A DNA stretch of 27,864 bases from Krumholzibacterium sp965370495 (GTDB lineage Bacteria > Krumholzibacteriota > Krumholzibacteriia > Krumholzibacteriales > Krumholzibacteriaceae). The stretch is taken from contig CBDUUV010000021.1 of assembly GCA_965370495.1 (NCBI GenBank), forward strand, positions 1 through 27,864, in the 5' to 3' direction. The notes under the pieces were generated by a model. The model was not told where the DNA came from and searched no databases. It worked only from the letters and a program-made list of their open reading frames with translations. The translations under genes were made by a program, and so were the position numbers. Positions within the stretch are counted from its first letter, which is position 1. Each line of letters starts with the position of its first letter. Shown in pieces: positions 15,880 through 24,951 of this stretch.

Positions 15880-15908
15880 TAAATAGCAAAACCAGGAAAT
15901 AAAGTCAA
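15880..15908 (-). promoter_or_regulatory. Candidate promoter of tRNA-Asp
   Basis: TTGACT (15908-15903) and TATTTA (15885-15880) are 17 bases apart with an upstream TGC, an extended -10. The start site would be about 15873, some 90 bases before the tRNA. Confidence 0.6.
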
Positions 15909-15925
15909 ACGAATTTCTCCCTGTA

Positions 15926-17590
15926 TCACCGGTTACTTCCCATAATGATATCTCCCGCTGCTTCAGCAGATTCATTCCAGGTCCCGTAACAAACGATAAC
16001 CGTTTTTTCCGGCGGAAGCATCTTTTCTGCCCAGGGGCGTTCCGCGGCAATTATTACACGGTAATCACAACTGAGTTCCTTCATATCATCTGCTGATATC
16101 GGCCTCCTGCCCAGGAGCACAAGAACAGGCACTTTTCCCGATAAGTCGTCACAAGGCACATATTTATAAAGGTTTATGAGTTCACACGAACGTGGCATCG
16201 CCGCTTCCATGCAGGACCGGAGCTTTTCAACCTGGAAATGGGCCGGGCAGCACAGCTTTTCACTCAGCTTAAGTATAAACTCTTTCACCGGATAGTACGC
16301 GAAATCCGCTTTTTCACCACAGAAAACCGGTACCAGGGACGTCGAGGGGGTAAATGGCAGAAGGCCACCAGGATCCCGGCCTATCCGCACAACCCTTTCG
16401 GCAACCAGGGCATAGGCTCCGGTTTTCTGATTCGAACCGGCAATGCCGGGGCCGAGATATCCCGGCACTTCCACTTCCAGCCTGCTGGCACGCCTTCTCA
16501 ACGCCAGGATCCTTTCTCTCGACTTTTCCGATATCCCGATGAAGGCGCCTTCCCAGAAATCCTCATCCTCATCCAGGACTGCAAGAACCGCCTTTAATTC
16601 ATCATAGACCTGCTCAGCCGGCCTGGAAAAAAGGAGAAGATCGTTTCCGGCCTCGAGCGCCGATCTGATAACAACCGCTGGCTTCAGGATGACGGTTTCT
16701 TCCGTTGAACAACTCCCGCAGATACCCTCTGAAGCTTTTCCTGCAGCCAACTCCCTGACAGCCTGTTTCGCACCGCCCCTGAAGCCGCTTCCGGTCAGGA
16801 TACCTGCCATCTCGAGGCCATCCGTGATAACAACCCCTTCAAAACCCAGTTCACCTCTGAGGATATCGATTACAACGAAAGGATCGAGCGAGGAAGGAAG
16901 CCCGCGGTCGCTCGGTGCTATATGCGCTGTCATGACAGTATCTGCACCAGCCGCGATCCCCTCCCTGAAAGGTATCAAATCCTTTTCCCGGAGCTGATCT
17001 ATTGTCTTTCCAAGTACGGGAAGCATAAGGTGGGAATCCCCTGTAGACGATCCGTGCCCGGGAAAATGCTTGACAGAGGTAAGAAGGCCTTCCTCTGAAA
17101 AGACCCTGACCGCTTCCGCGACCGCGGAGGAAGTATCATTTTCCCCCTCGGCAAACGCCCTTGTTCCAATGACCGGGTTGAGATACTCCGAATTGATATC
17201 CGCTACAGGACTCAGAGCCATATTGATACCACACTGCCTGATCCGCAAAGCCGTTTCCCTCAGCTGCCCGCGAAAAATACTGATATCACCCTGTTTGCAG
17301 GAAGCCATCTGCGATGGAGGTATTCCGACAGCCCGGGCAAGAACGGAGATCCGCCCGCCTTCGTGATCAGCCATCACAAGCGGAACCATCCCCGAGGCGC
17401 CGATGACCAACTCTCTCACTTCACTGACCAGGGCCTGAAGCTGAGCAACACTCTCAACATTGCGGGCCAGGATTATCACACCCGCCGGAGGGGTCCGTGA
17501 AAATATCTCCCTTTCACGCTCTGTAAGCTCTAAACCCTCAAGCCCCACGACGAGGTGAGGCGATATCTTTCCTGTCAATTGATCTGTCAT
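15926..17590 (-). CDS. nagZ: Glycoside hydrolase family 3, NagZ-like beta-N-acetylhexosaminidase
   Basis: Removes N-acetylglucosamine from muropeptides or other GlcNAc glycosides in peptidoglycan recycling. Of 554 residues, about 1-340 form the GH3 barrel: PLVMADHEGGRISVLA, KHFPGHGSSTGDSH (Lys174, with the NagZ-type Asp185/His187 pair) and nucleophile Asp257 in VVITDGLEM. The rest is a GH3 C-terminal-type domain. NagZ of enteric bacteria lacks it; longer Firmicutes-like forms have it. About 30 extra residues sit between Asp257 and ALEAGNDLLL and contain CGSC (Cys291, Cys294). No signal peptide is evident at the chosen start: ATG 17590 with GGGAG ten bases upstream. The frame extends to TTG 17695. 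Downstream of SpoIID-domain and AnmK-like genes, which supports cell-wall turnover. Confidence 0.9.
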   Translation of the reverse strand: MTDQLTGKISPHLVVGLEGLELTEREREIFSRTPPAGVIILARNVESVAQLQALVSEVRELVIGASGMVPLVMADHEGGRISVLARAVGIPPSQMASCKQGDISIFRGQLRETALRIRQCGINMALSPVADINSEYLNPVIGTRAFAEGENDTSSAVAEAVRVFSEEGLLTSVKHFPGHGSSTGDSHLMLPVLGKTIDQLREKDLIPFREGIAAGADTVMTAHIAPSDRGLPSSLDPFVVIDILRGELGFEGVVITDGLEMAGILTGSGFRGGAKQAVRELAAGKASEGICGSCSTEETVILKPAVVIRSALEAGNDLLLFSRPAEQVYDELKAVLAVLDEDEDFWEGAFIGISEKSRERILALRRRASRLEVEVPGYLGPGIAGSNQKTGAYALVAERVVRIGRDPGGLLPFTPSTSLVPVFCGEKADFAYYPVKEFILKLSEKLCCPAHFQVEKLRSCMEAAMPRSCELINLYKYVPCDDLSGKVPVLVLLGRRPISADDMKELSCDYRVIIAAERPWAEKMLPPEKTVIVCYGTWNESAEAAGDIIMGSNR

Positions 17591-17703
17591 CCCGGGTAAT
17601 CTCCCGTTTGCAACAATGCCATAGAGGGAAAGGCAGGGGCGGGATAGCTTGAGAGGGAAAATCATTTTCCTGCTGATTTCCGATTCAGGCCGCAACCCCT
17701 CGA

Positions 17704-18996
17704 TCAGTAAACGCGTTCCACAGTTATTCCCGGGTAGTAGTGTAAAAGTATATCGCGGAAACTGTATCCAAGTTCAGCCATCCTGATGGCACCTGTCTGG
17801 CACATCCCGGTACCATGCCCGTTGCCGCCGCCTGTAAGATCGACAGAGCGAACCCGTCCTCCAGCTCTCTTCACCTTCATCTTGAAAAGTGTACTCTTCA
17901 ATATAGCGCCATCGGCAGACAGGGGCCTGAGCACCCAGCGTATCCTGTCCCCGCGCACTTCATACGACCCGTTATCCGTTGTTATCCTTACAGCCCTGGC
18001 CCTGCCGCTCTTTGACCTGCCAGTCACCCTGATATCGATCAGCTTGTTGAATAATGCGACCCTGGTTCCAAGTTCGGCCGGAAGGCTCTTCTTGAGAATC
18101 CTGAGAAGATCCCTGCCACCCCAGTGAAGATCCCAGCGAAAATGGTGGGAACCACGGCAGAAAGAAATGCCTTTCGCTCCGGCTGCGTCTCTTGCACCCC
18201 TCAGGTATGGGAAATCCGTCTTCCAGGGCCAGCCGACACGTATATCGGCTGTATACCCCCCACAACAGGAAGAATAGTATGCCTTGATCGGTTCTCCATT
18301 CCACAACGCCACGAAGCCATGAGTTTCATCTATCGCGCGTGAGGATTCGTTGTTCTCTCCCCCGATTCCCCTGTATACCTGATCCATAATCGTGGCCCGC
18401 AGATCGTACAATTCCCCCTTTTTTTCATCGAGTTTGCTCAGAGCGTATGAACGTGATGCGACAGCCTGTACAAGGTAGGCCTGATACTGTCCCTGCTTCA
18501 GGTATCCGATCTCGGAGGACAGGACACCCCTCAGATAGTCATCTATCTCTATAATATTTATCGCGATAATACCGCGTTGCCCGCTTACGGCCAGTATAAG
18601 ATCTCCCCTGTACCGTTTCCCATTGATCGAAAAACCCTTCCCTGCTGGCGGCCTGATAATATAGGCCGGAGCCTTCGGGTATGCTCTTCCTCCCCTGGAA
18701 ATATTCAATTCACCCCCTGATCGTGAAACCCTCAGATCCCCTCCCAGCTTAAACCCGTCGGTTATGCTTCCATCACTTCGCCTGCATGCTATATCAGCCG
18801 ATTCCACCGTAACTGATATGTTCTTGCTGCCTTCATGGATCAGGACGCGAACCAGGGGAGGCCGCTTTGCGGATATATCCGTGTCTACCGGAATGTCGGA
18901 ATCCAAACGGGGATAAACCGGCCTTACCCTCGATCTACCGCATGACAGAAACCCCGCGGCAACAAATACCAGCAGCAGAAGGAGGAAACGCCTCAT
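17704..18996 (-). CDS. SpoIID/LytB-domain lipoprotein (peptidoglycan lytic transglycosylase-like)
   Basis: A 430-residue envelope lipoprotein with a SpoIID/LytB domain, which cleaves denuded glycan strands (SpoIID) or enhances amidases. The signal MRRFLLLLLVFVAAGFLSC ends at Cys19. The domain shows IIEIDDYLRGVLSSEIGY with the probable catalytic Glu162, AVASRSYAL, YYSSCCGGYTADI and the closing GHGTGMCQTGAIRMAELGYS, all family hallmarks. The frame extends to 19155, but ATG 18996 has GGAAGG seven bases upstream and begins the lipoprotein signal. Middle gene between AnmK-like and nagZ. Non-sporulating bacteria often have such a protein for wall remodelling; the organism need not form spores. Confidence 0.9.
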   Translation of the reverse strand: MRRFLLLLLVFVAAGFLSCGRSRVRPVYPRLDSDIPVDTDISAKRPPLVRVLIHEGSKNISVTVESADIACRRSDGSITDGFKLGGDLRVSRSGGELNISRGGRAYPKAPAYIIRPPAGKGFSINGKRYRGDLILAVSGQRGIIAINIIEIDDYLRGVLSSEIGYLKQGQYQAYLVQAVASRSYALSKLDEKKGELYDLRATIMDQVYRGIGGENNESSRAIDETHGFVALWNGEPIKAYYSSCCGGYTADIRVGWPWKTDFPYLRGARDAAGAKGISFCRGSHHFRWDLHWGGRDLLRILKKSLPAELGTRVALFNKLIDIRVTGRSKSGRARAVRITTDNGSYEVRGDRIRWVLRPLSADGAILKSTLFKMKVKRAGGRVRSVDLTGGGNGHGTGMCQTGAIRMAELGYSFRDILLHYYPGITVERVY

Positions 18997-19085
18997 CGGA
19001 GTGCCTTCCGGTTTCATAAGAGATATTATTTGGACCTGGTCGCTCGAAACTGCCGGTTTCATCCGGTCAACCGATCGTGTGCCGG

Positions 19086-19757
19086 TCAGGCGGGAAAATA
19101 AAATTCTCCAAACAGGCCTGCTTTTTCGGACTTCGAGCCTCTTTTCCCCTTGCATTTCACTCCCGTTCCGAAACTGGACCTTTCGTGATAAATCGATTCG
19201 TTGGCAAGCAGGGCAACAGCAACCGCCTCACGAGCTTCAGCATCAAGCTCGAACTTTTCGACCATTTCGCCTACCATTCCCTGCAGAATCGGTTCATTGA
19301 CCCGGACCGGAATCCCTTCCCCGTTCTCGAGGCCAATCATGAAACGACTGGCAACAATCGAACCCGTCATCTCGCTGAGAACGGAAGGGTCTTCCGGGAA
19401 CGTCCTTCCTCCCATCTCAATGCATTTTAGCCCGATTACATCCACATCCTTGAAATCAATATCCACACCTTCAAAAAGCTCCCTGTACAGGCTGCTTATT
19501 TGATGAAGGATCAGAAAATTGATTCCAGCGGCCTCCTCTGAATCAAAATCGTTATCTGCCTCCAGCGCTTTGAGGGTAGCCAGAAGTTCCGAAGGCATCT
19601 CGAGGCTTCGGAAAGCATGCAGAGCAAGGAGTGTATCGTCTCCTTTTCCCGACACCTCAACAATAACTGCGCCGAGGCGGCCTATCGTATTGCCGGTCTC
19701 TATACCGACAATCAGCCGGTTAGCCTTGTTCCTTATTCTTTCGAGGCGTTTTTCCAA
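19086..19757 (-). CDS. AnmK-like protein lacking the kinase core (probable pseudoenzyme)
   Basis: A 223-residue protein that lines up with both ends of anhydro-N-acetylmuramic acid kinase (about 370 residues) but is far shorter. The N terminus LIVGIETGNTIGRLGAVIVEV matches AnmK F-I-G-V-M-S-G-T-S-L-D-G-V-D, with the signature replaced by TGNTIGRLG. DVIGLKCIEMGGRTFPEDPS corresponds to the IGCHGQTVWHEP region, and the DFR catalytic-base segment becomes IGLENGEGIP. It then jumps to an AnmK-like end (EAVAVALLANESIYHE). The sugar-kinase middle, including most ATP contacts, is gone. TTG at 19757 is the start: GGAGGT lies six bases upstream, against a poor ATG at 19802. First in the nagZ/SpoIID group. 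It may bind anhydro-muropeptides or regulate; kinase activity is doubtful. Confidence 0.72.
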   Translation of the reverse strand: MEKRLERIRNKANRLIVGIETGNTIGRLGAVIVEVSGKGDDTLLALHAFRSLEMPSELLATLKALEADNDFDSEEAAGINFLILHQISSLYRELFEGVDIDFKDVDVIGLKCIEMGGRTFPEDPSVLSEMTGSIVASRFMIGLENGEGIPVRVNEPILQGMVGEMVEKFELDAEAREAVAVALLANESIYHERSSFGTGVKCKGKRGSKSEKAGLFGEFYFPA

Positions 19758-19919
19758 GTCACTACCTCCATGGTGCAACACCCTTCTGGTCACCGTGGTC
19801 ATTCTAGAAAGAAGAGATGAAAAGGTAAAGGGATTTCTGCATATCACACGGAGATGAAAAGAGGAACACCCACCCACCCCAATATACAGTCAAAGTCAAA
19901 GAAATGGCCCGCATGGATA

Positions 19920-22900
19920 TTATTCAAGTTTGACAATGGTATTTCCGGTATCTATCCGTTTTCCGTCTTTCTCTATCCTCAACAATAAAATATATGTTCC
20001 ATTTGCAACCATGTTGCCGGCCAGATCGCGCCCATCCCACCAGACAAAATTCGGTTCTAAAATATTTCCCGACGCGCGCAGCATATCAGCGGGAATCGTG
20101 ATCGTCTTTATCAACCTTCCACTGACATTGTATATCATTATCTTTCCGGAATCGGCAGGAAGGTTCAGCGAAAAACAGATATTCGTGCCTGAACTGAACG
20201 GGTTCGGAAAGTTGAAGACCTCCGTGATGAGGCCATCCCCCGATACTTCGAATACGAATTCCCGTGAATAATCACTCACATGTACGGAAAGATCGTGGCT
20301 TCCCGCCGCAAAACGCCCTGGAAATGACGTTTCCCAGTGAGTCGAATCATACCCGGCAGGAACATTCATCAAGGTGCCGCTCAATTCCACGCCATCGAGG
20401 AACAACAGCGGCGCCTCGGCAAGAAAAACCGGGAAATCGGCTGTAAACCGGAAAACTCCGTCAGCAGGGGATTGTCCGCCCTGCGCTATCTCGAGATCAT
20501 CATTGAAAAACAGCCTGAGAACCGTTTCCACAACCAGTTCCTTTCGCCCCGCTTCACGTCCTCCAGGGGTATAGACACTGAAAATGAGCGATCCGTCATC
20601 AAGGCCGATCGTATATTCGATCTCGGCTGAATATCCACGTGAACGGGTCATTGCCTCATCACCCAACCTGGTGATATCGAGGTCTGTTGTCCTGTCTTCG
20701 CCACCTATAGTAAGTGTGATATCCCCGAGAGCTATGACATCATTGGCGGTAAAACGCAGTGTACATCTGTTCGAGCTGTTTTGCGATCTCAGCGAATCGG
20801 ATACCAGTTCCTGCCAGCTCCCGTCCCAGCCTGCTTCCAGTTTCATGGCAGGTGGGCCAGGATCCACCCTGGTCATCGGGTCGCCAAGGATAAAATACCG
20901 GAAGGTCTGGTCATATCCATAATAAGTAGTAGCCGTGTGTTCGATCTCAGCCTTGGTAATAATTTCCCCGAGTATCCAGTGCGCCCCTGTCTCCTGCATC
21001 AGGGGAGGAACCGAATCAACAGGCGGGTAGCGGAACATGACCTGATGCAGCTTGTCAAAGAAATATTCATTCTGATCGAGCAATTCGAACCCGGCGCTCG
21101 CGTAGGCGGCAACCGCGCCCGATCTCGATTTGAAGAGCATCTGCTCGCTGATGCAGTCTCCATTCGGGCCGTCGACTGCCGATCTCGAGAGTTCCATCAC
21201 TATGGCAAACTGGCTGATATGGCAGCCCGCTCCGAAAAAGACAAAGTTCCTGTCGGAAGTAAGTTTGTCGATGTCCTTATACTGGCTGAACATTGAAAAC
21301 CCTGATTCAGTGGTCAGGTGAGCCCTGTGAGCATGCCCCTGGAAAGAAAAGATAAGGCACCCTTCATTCAATCTGTCCAGAATATATGGTGTAAAATATG
21401 TCCGTGTCGAATCTGTCGCTTCTTTGAAAACAGTGGGCCCGCTCTCACCAATCTCATGAGCGCCTTCCGTCCACCTGGAAAGAAAGAGCCTCTGGATATC
21501 AAAACCTCCAGGCAGTGATATCTCGATGTCCTGTGCTATCCGTTCCATCCCCTGTTCGAAATGAAGTTCGCTTGAACGGTACCGGTAGCCGGGATAACCT
21601 GACCATGCGTCATCCGCGAAAAGAACCGTGCGTCTGCGCCAGCTCTCGTCCAGGCTCGGATTCTCGAACCTCTTCATCTTGATCAGTAGAGCGCGAAGCT
21701 CCAATTCCCGTCCGACAGGCAACCTGCCGACAAAAACATCCGGGTAACCGCTCGATGGAAATGTCTCATCAAGAAATGTGTAATACTTGTCCGTGGTAAT
21801 TACTTCATCATCATAATCGGATCCAACAACATCGACACTGTATGAAAATGGCGGGATATAGTCGGGAGGAGAACCCTTGAATGAACTTTCATCATAAAAA
21901 ATCTGTTTGTGGTCCTCGTTACCGTCTCCTACGAGAAGAACGAAATCAACTCCCCAGTTATCATGTCCATACTGGATAAACCGCCTGATAGCTTCACACG
22001 ATTTGAGGCCGCCGTTGAACTCATCATAAACATCATCGACATCCACGGTGAAAAGCCTGTACCCCTGCTCCTCTCTCCAGGCCGCATACTCTGTGAGGTC
22101 TGTTATCGCTGGAGGTAGAAAATCGTGATGTGAGATTACGAGCGCGTCGTAAGGGCCTGCCTGTCCGATAATGCCGGAAGGAAAATCGACGGAGATCCAG
22201 TCATTGAAGACATGGCCACCAGCACCCTTTCCAAGCACAACATACTGCCCGCCCTCTTCCGGGATCTTCAGCGAAAGTGTATATGTACTTCCATCAGGAT
22301 GGAAATCTTCTGCCGGTAGAACGCTGAAGAGAGGTGCCGCACCATCTGAAATATCGATCAGATACCCGTCAGGGGTTGAAAAACCAGTTACTTCGATATC
22401 CTGGACAGGGATCATCGCTGAAAGTGAAAACTCCAGCATATCATCATGCAACGAGAATCCGGCAGGATATTCAATCTCGAAATCATTTATCAGAAAACCC
22501 CACGAAGTGCTGCTGGACACGAGAAGTTCGTTAACTCCGTCGACGAGGAACCCGCTTTCGATACCGGTAAAGCGGAATTCCGCGCTACCGGAACCGATGA
22601 CCTCATCGGTTCCTACAAAGTGGGTGCCCGAGGAATTTCTGATACTGACATCCATGAACTTATGAAGATCCCCCCAACCCAGGACCCTGAGCGTAAGTGA
22701 AAAGAAATTCGATACTGCCGGATCGTTTATAACAAACGGAATCACCGCTTCGGTTTCTACAGGCCCCTGGACAAAGTAAAAATCCCAGCTCCCGGCGCTG
22801 ATGTTCTTGTGGTAATATGTATCCTTTCTTCCCTTGTAAACAGCGTCAAAGTCTGGTACGGCCATTCCGGAACCGGTCGGCAGCGAAGCCTCATCCATTA

Positions 22901-23963
22901 TGCCCCCCGCCACACCCTCCTCAAGCCAGATAATATTATAGTCGGTAAAAGTAGCAAAAACATCACCTGCTTCATCATCATCCTTTATCCCTTTCGCGTA
23001 GAATACCAGCCTGTCATCTCCCTCGAAGATTCCCGGCGCGGACCCGGTTCCCTTGATAATGCGCGTGGGGCTAATCACTTCCCTGACGAGTCCGGGCTCG
23101 CTGATATCATAGTAAAGTTTCTTGAGCGCAAACTCGGTATTGGAAAGAAAAGGGGACAGTCCGCTTGCGATAAGCGAATCAGCACGGATCGAGTAGATCC
23201 CAGTTTCAGGGATCTTGATCTTCAGGTGTTTACCCGCAGCCGCCGCGCTACCGGTGAACTTGACACTGGCCGGAGGCCTGCTGAACCGTGCGACATCATC
23301 AGGGTTAACCAGTATATCATCATATATCTTTTTCCATCTGCCGGAAACCGGCGCGGATCGCGCTGTATTTTCATCGGACGGATTTTTCGAGCTATCCAGG
23401 TAGACTGTGACAAGTATCTTTCTGGCAAGGATAATCCTTTCCCCTGACATGATCAGCGGATTAATCCGAACAGGCAATACTCTCTGCCTGCCCATCATGG
23501 ATGGATTTTTGGCTTCGACAATATCTGCCCTGATCTGACCCTTCCATGGATCCTCAGGGATAAAATATTCTGAATGGGGAATATCCTTGCCTCTCCTGAC
23601 AAACCTGCCCATTTTAGCCCTGGAAAGGTAGAGGCTGCCCAGGTCATCCTGCTCGAGAACGCGGTAATCTACCCTGGTATTGCCTTTGACGGGTATTGCT
23701 ACATGAAAGGTCCTGCCCGGCGCCTCAAAGGCTCCCGGAGGAGAAAAAGAACCGTAACCGCTCAGATCGACTCTTACGCTTCCATCATCGAGACTGATGA
23801 TTGTGGCCACAGGCACATCGATCTCAAATGAAATAGAAGAAGTACTGGATGACAGGATGCGCGAATCCAGGGCAGCCGCCGCGCCGGTGCTTAAGGTAGT
23901 CATAACAGCAAAAAACACAACCAGCTCCAGGCAGGTTGCCATATGGTCTGAAATTCTTTTCAA
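19920..23963 (-). CDS. Secreted gingipain-like C25 peptidase with FlgD-like C-terminal domain
   Basis: A 1347-residue exported cysteine peptidase. The signal is MKRISDHMATCLELVVFFAV through GAAAA. A large beta-rich N-terminal half includes HLKIKIPETGIYSI, common to PorU-like and gingipain-like proteins. The C25 domain (about 602-1030) has His877 in FSFQGHAHRAH and Cys914 in FFGAGCHISQF, the catalytic dyad, and ends YFILGDPMTRVDPG. Ig-like segments follow. The last 100 residues (NFPNPFSSGTNICFSL, WWDGRDLAGNMVANGTY) are a FlgD_ig/type IX-sorting-like domain. The TTG start at 23963 is chosen for AGGAG seven bases upstream; the frame extends to 23996. Possibly a surface or secreted protease, or a PorU-type sortase; the C-terminal domain argues for the former. 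It is preceded by an extended -10 promoter. Confidence 0.9.
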   Translation of the reverse strand: MKRISDHMATCLELVVFFAVMTTLSTGAAAALDSRILSSSTSSISFEIDVPVATIISLDDGSVRVDLSGYGSFSPPGAFEAPGRTFHVAIPVKGNTRVDYRVLEQDDLGSLYLSRAKMGRFVRRGKDIPHSEYFIPEDPWKGQIRADIVEAKNPSMMGRQRVLPVRINPLIMSGERIILARKILVTVYLDSSKNPSDENTARSAPVSGRWKKIYDDILVNPDDVARFSRPPASVKFTGSAAAAGKHLKIKIPETGIYSIRADSLIASGLSPFLSNTEFALKKLYYDISEPGLVREVISPTRIIKGTGSAPGIFEGDDRLVFYAKGIKDDDEAGDVFATFTDYNIIWLEEGVAGGIMDEASLPTGSGMAVPDFDAVYKGRKDTYYHKNISAGSWDFYFVQGPVETEAVIPFVINDPAVSNFFSLTLRVLGWGDLHKFMDVSIRNSSGTHFVGTDEVIGSGSAEFRFTGIESGFLVDGVNELLVSSSTSWGFLINDFEIEYPAGFSLHDDMLEFSLSAMIPVQDIEVTGFSTPDGYLIDISDGAAPLFSVLPAEDFHPDGSTYTLSLKIPEEGGQYVVLGKGAGGHVFNDWISVDFPSGIIGQAGPYDALVISHHDFLPPAITDLTEYAAWREEQGYRLFTVDVDDVYDEFNGGLKSCEAIRRFIQYGHDNWGVDFVLLVGDGNEDHKQIFYDESSFKGSPPDYIPPFSYSVDVVGSDYDDEVITTDKYYTFLDETFPSSGYPDVFVGRLPVGRELELRALLIKMKRFENPSLDESWRRRTVLFADDAWSGYPGYRYRSSELHFEQGMERIAQDIEISLPGGFDIQRLFLSRWTEGAHEIGESGPTVFKEATDSTRTYFTPYILDRLNEGCLIFSFQGHAHRAHLTTESGFSMFSQYKDIDKLTSDRNFVFFGAGCHISQFAIVMELSRSAVDGPNGDCISEQMLFKSRSGAVAAYASAGFELLDQNEYFFDKLHQVMFRYPPVDSVPPLMQETGAHWILGEIITKAEIEHTATTYYGYDQTFRYFILGDPMTRVDPGPPAMKLEAGWDGSWQELVSDSLRSQNSSNRCTLRFTANDVIALGDITLTIGGEDRTTDLDITRLGDEAMTRSRGYSAEIEYTIGLDDGSLIFSVYTPGGREAGRKELVVETVLRLFFNDDLEIAQGGQSPADGVFRFTADFPVFLAEAPLLFLDGVELSGTLMNVPAGYDSTHWETSFPGRFAAGSHDLSVHVSDYSREFVFEVSGDGLITEVFNFPNPFSSGTNICFSLNLPADSGKIMIYNVSGRLIKTITIPADMLRASGNILEPNFVWWDGRDLAGNMVANGTYILLLRIEKDGKRIDTGNTIVKLE

Positions 23964-24025
23964 ACGGGTTCTCCTGTTCTCAGGGGGAACAAGCAAGCAG
24001 GGGCTGCCAAGTCATTTACCCGGTA

Positions 24026-24034
24026 ATTATAACA
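24026..24034 (-). promoter_or_regulatory. Candidate extended -10 promoter of the C25 peptidase gene
   Basis: On the minus strand TGTTATAAT forms an extended -10 (TGn plus TATAAT). The -35 region is weak. A start near 24019 gives a leader of about 56 bases. Confidence 0.5.
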
Positions 24035-24118
24035 GAATTGAAGCGGTGATACATAATAAAATCGCAGTACGCCTCCTGATCATCAAAAGGCTGTATATGG
24101 CAAAACCTGTGATCCGAC

Positions 24119-24153
24119 AAAAAAAGGGAACCCGGGCATCCCGGGTTCCCTTT
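24119..24153 (-). terminator. Strong intrinsic terminator of the exported-protein cluster
   Basis: Fourteen perfectly paired bases (24153-24140 with 24136-24123) close a three-base loop, followed by a T-tract of seven on the minus strand. It lies about 30 bases after the stop of the last small exported-protein gene. Confidence 0.95.
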
Positions 24154-24185
24154 CCATATAAAAACCTAAAGCCTGATGAAAGGCC

Positions 24186-24734
24186 TTACTCGCTGTACAT
24201 ACCCTTGATGGCACCCCAGCTCGAAATCTCGTTAGCAATAGCTTCTTCACAATCCTGGTTCAGGCCAAGATTGTTTAGAACAATCATCTCTTCCATCGGA
24301 TAACCAGGCTCACAGTTCGCCGTTGAGATCGCACCCGCTTCCGGATGCGCGACAATATTGACATAGTCAAGAAGACCAGCGCTCATCGGGAACATAGTGA
24401 GCTCATACAACCATGTCCATTCCAGCTGGCATATACCGAAGCAGATACTGATACCAGTAAAGTTATCACCCAGCGCAACAGAGTGGTCAGGGTTGACCAG
24501 AGTTGCCGTATTCATCATCCAGGCAGGCATTTCTAGCATGTACTCGGCGCACATCATGCCATTGTCACTTGGAAGAACCCATACGAACATCGAGAAAGGA
24601 ACATAGGCCACCGGTATATCCTGGCGGCAGTTGCTATGTGCATCCACATACAGGCCTATATAGGGCGTAGGTCCCGCATTTACAGAACCAGCGAGCAGAG
24701 CGATTGCTGCAACAACCAATAATGCTTTTTTCAT
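24186..24734 (-). CDS. Small secreted protein, paralogue A, with C-terminal SSWGAIK tail
   Basis: A 182-residue exported protein of unrecognised family. MKKALLVVAAIALLAGSVNA is a signal peptide, leaving a mature form starting near GPTPYIGLYVD. It has six cysteines in the mature part (CRQD, MMCAEY, ICFGIC, NCEP, QDCEE), suggesting disulfides. MCAEYMLEMP and SVALGDNFTGISICF align with the same positions in paralogues B and C. It ends SSWGAIKGMYSE. MKMKKALL offers two starts; ATG 24734 has AGGAG ten bases upstream and matches the paralogue, while 24740 is only four bases from it. Upstream codons of the longer frame do not look coding. Last of the cluster before a strong terminator. Confidence 0.85.
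   Translation of the reverse strand: MKKALLVVAAIALLAGSVNAGPTPYIGLYVDAHSNCRQDIPVAYVPFSMFVWVLPSDNGMMCAEYMLEMPAWMMNTATLVNPDHSVALGDNFTGISICFGICQLEWTWLYELTMFPMSAGLLDYVNIVAHPEAGAISTANCEPGYPMEEMIVLNNLGLNQDCEEAIANEISSWGAIKGMYSE
24284..24609 (-). repeat. 326-base identical repeat, copy 1 (in paralogue A)
   Basis: These bases are identical, without mismatch, to 25044-25369 (offset 760). They cover most of the mature coding region, while the signal peptides, C-terminal regions and flanks differ clearly. Confidence 0.95.
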
Positions 24735-24890
24735 CTTCATCTCACTCCTGCTAAAAAATAGGCAAACATTAAAATTCCAGTAATTTGTCGAGCTTCCAAG
24801 CTCACAGACCGACCGGCGAGACCTTAGCACCCAAACCTGTTAACCACCCTCTTTCTTCGTTTACTACAGTTGATCAAACCGCAAATCGCT

Positions 24891-24930
24891 AAAATGGGCT
24901 TCGGGGAATCCCAATCGACAGGACTCCCCG
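24891..24930 (-). terminator. Candidate terminator after paralogue B
   Basis: On the minus strand CGGGGAGTCC (24930-24921) pairs with GGATTCCCCG (24911-24902), ten positions with one G-T pair. A weak ATTTTA tract follows about seven bases later. Confidence 0.5.
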
Positions 24931-24951
24931 AGCAGAGATGCACCAGCAAAA

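Noticed and set aside
17704..18996. SpoIID domain as evidence for sporulation
   Set aside because: SpoIID/LytB domains are common in non-sporulating bacteria and no sporulation genes are present here.
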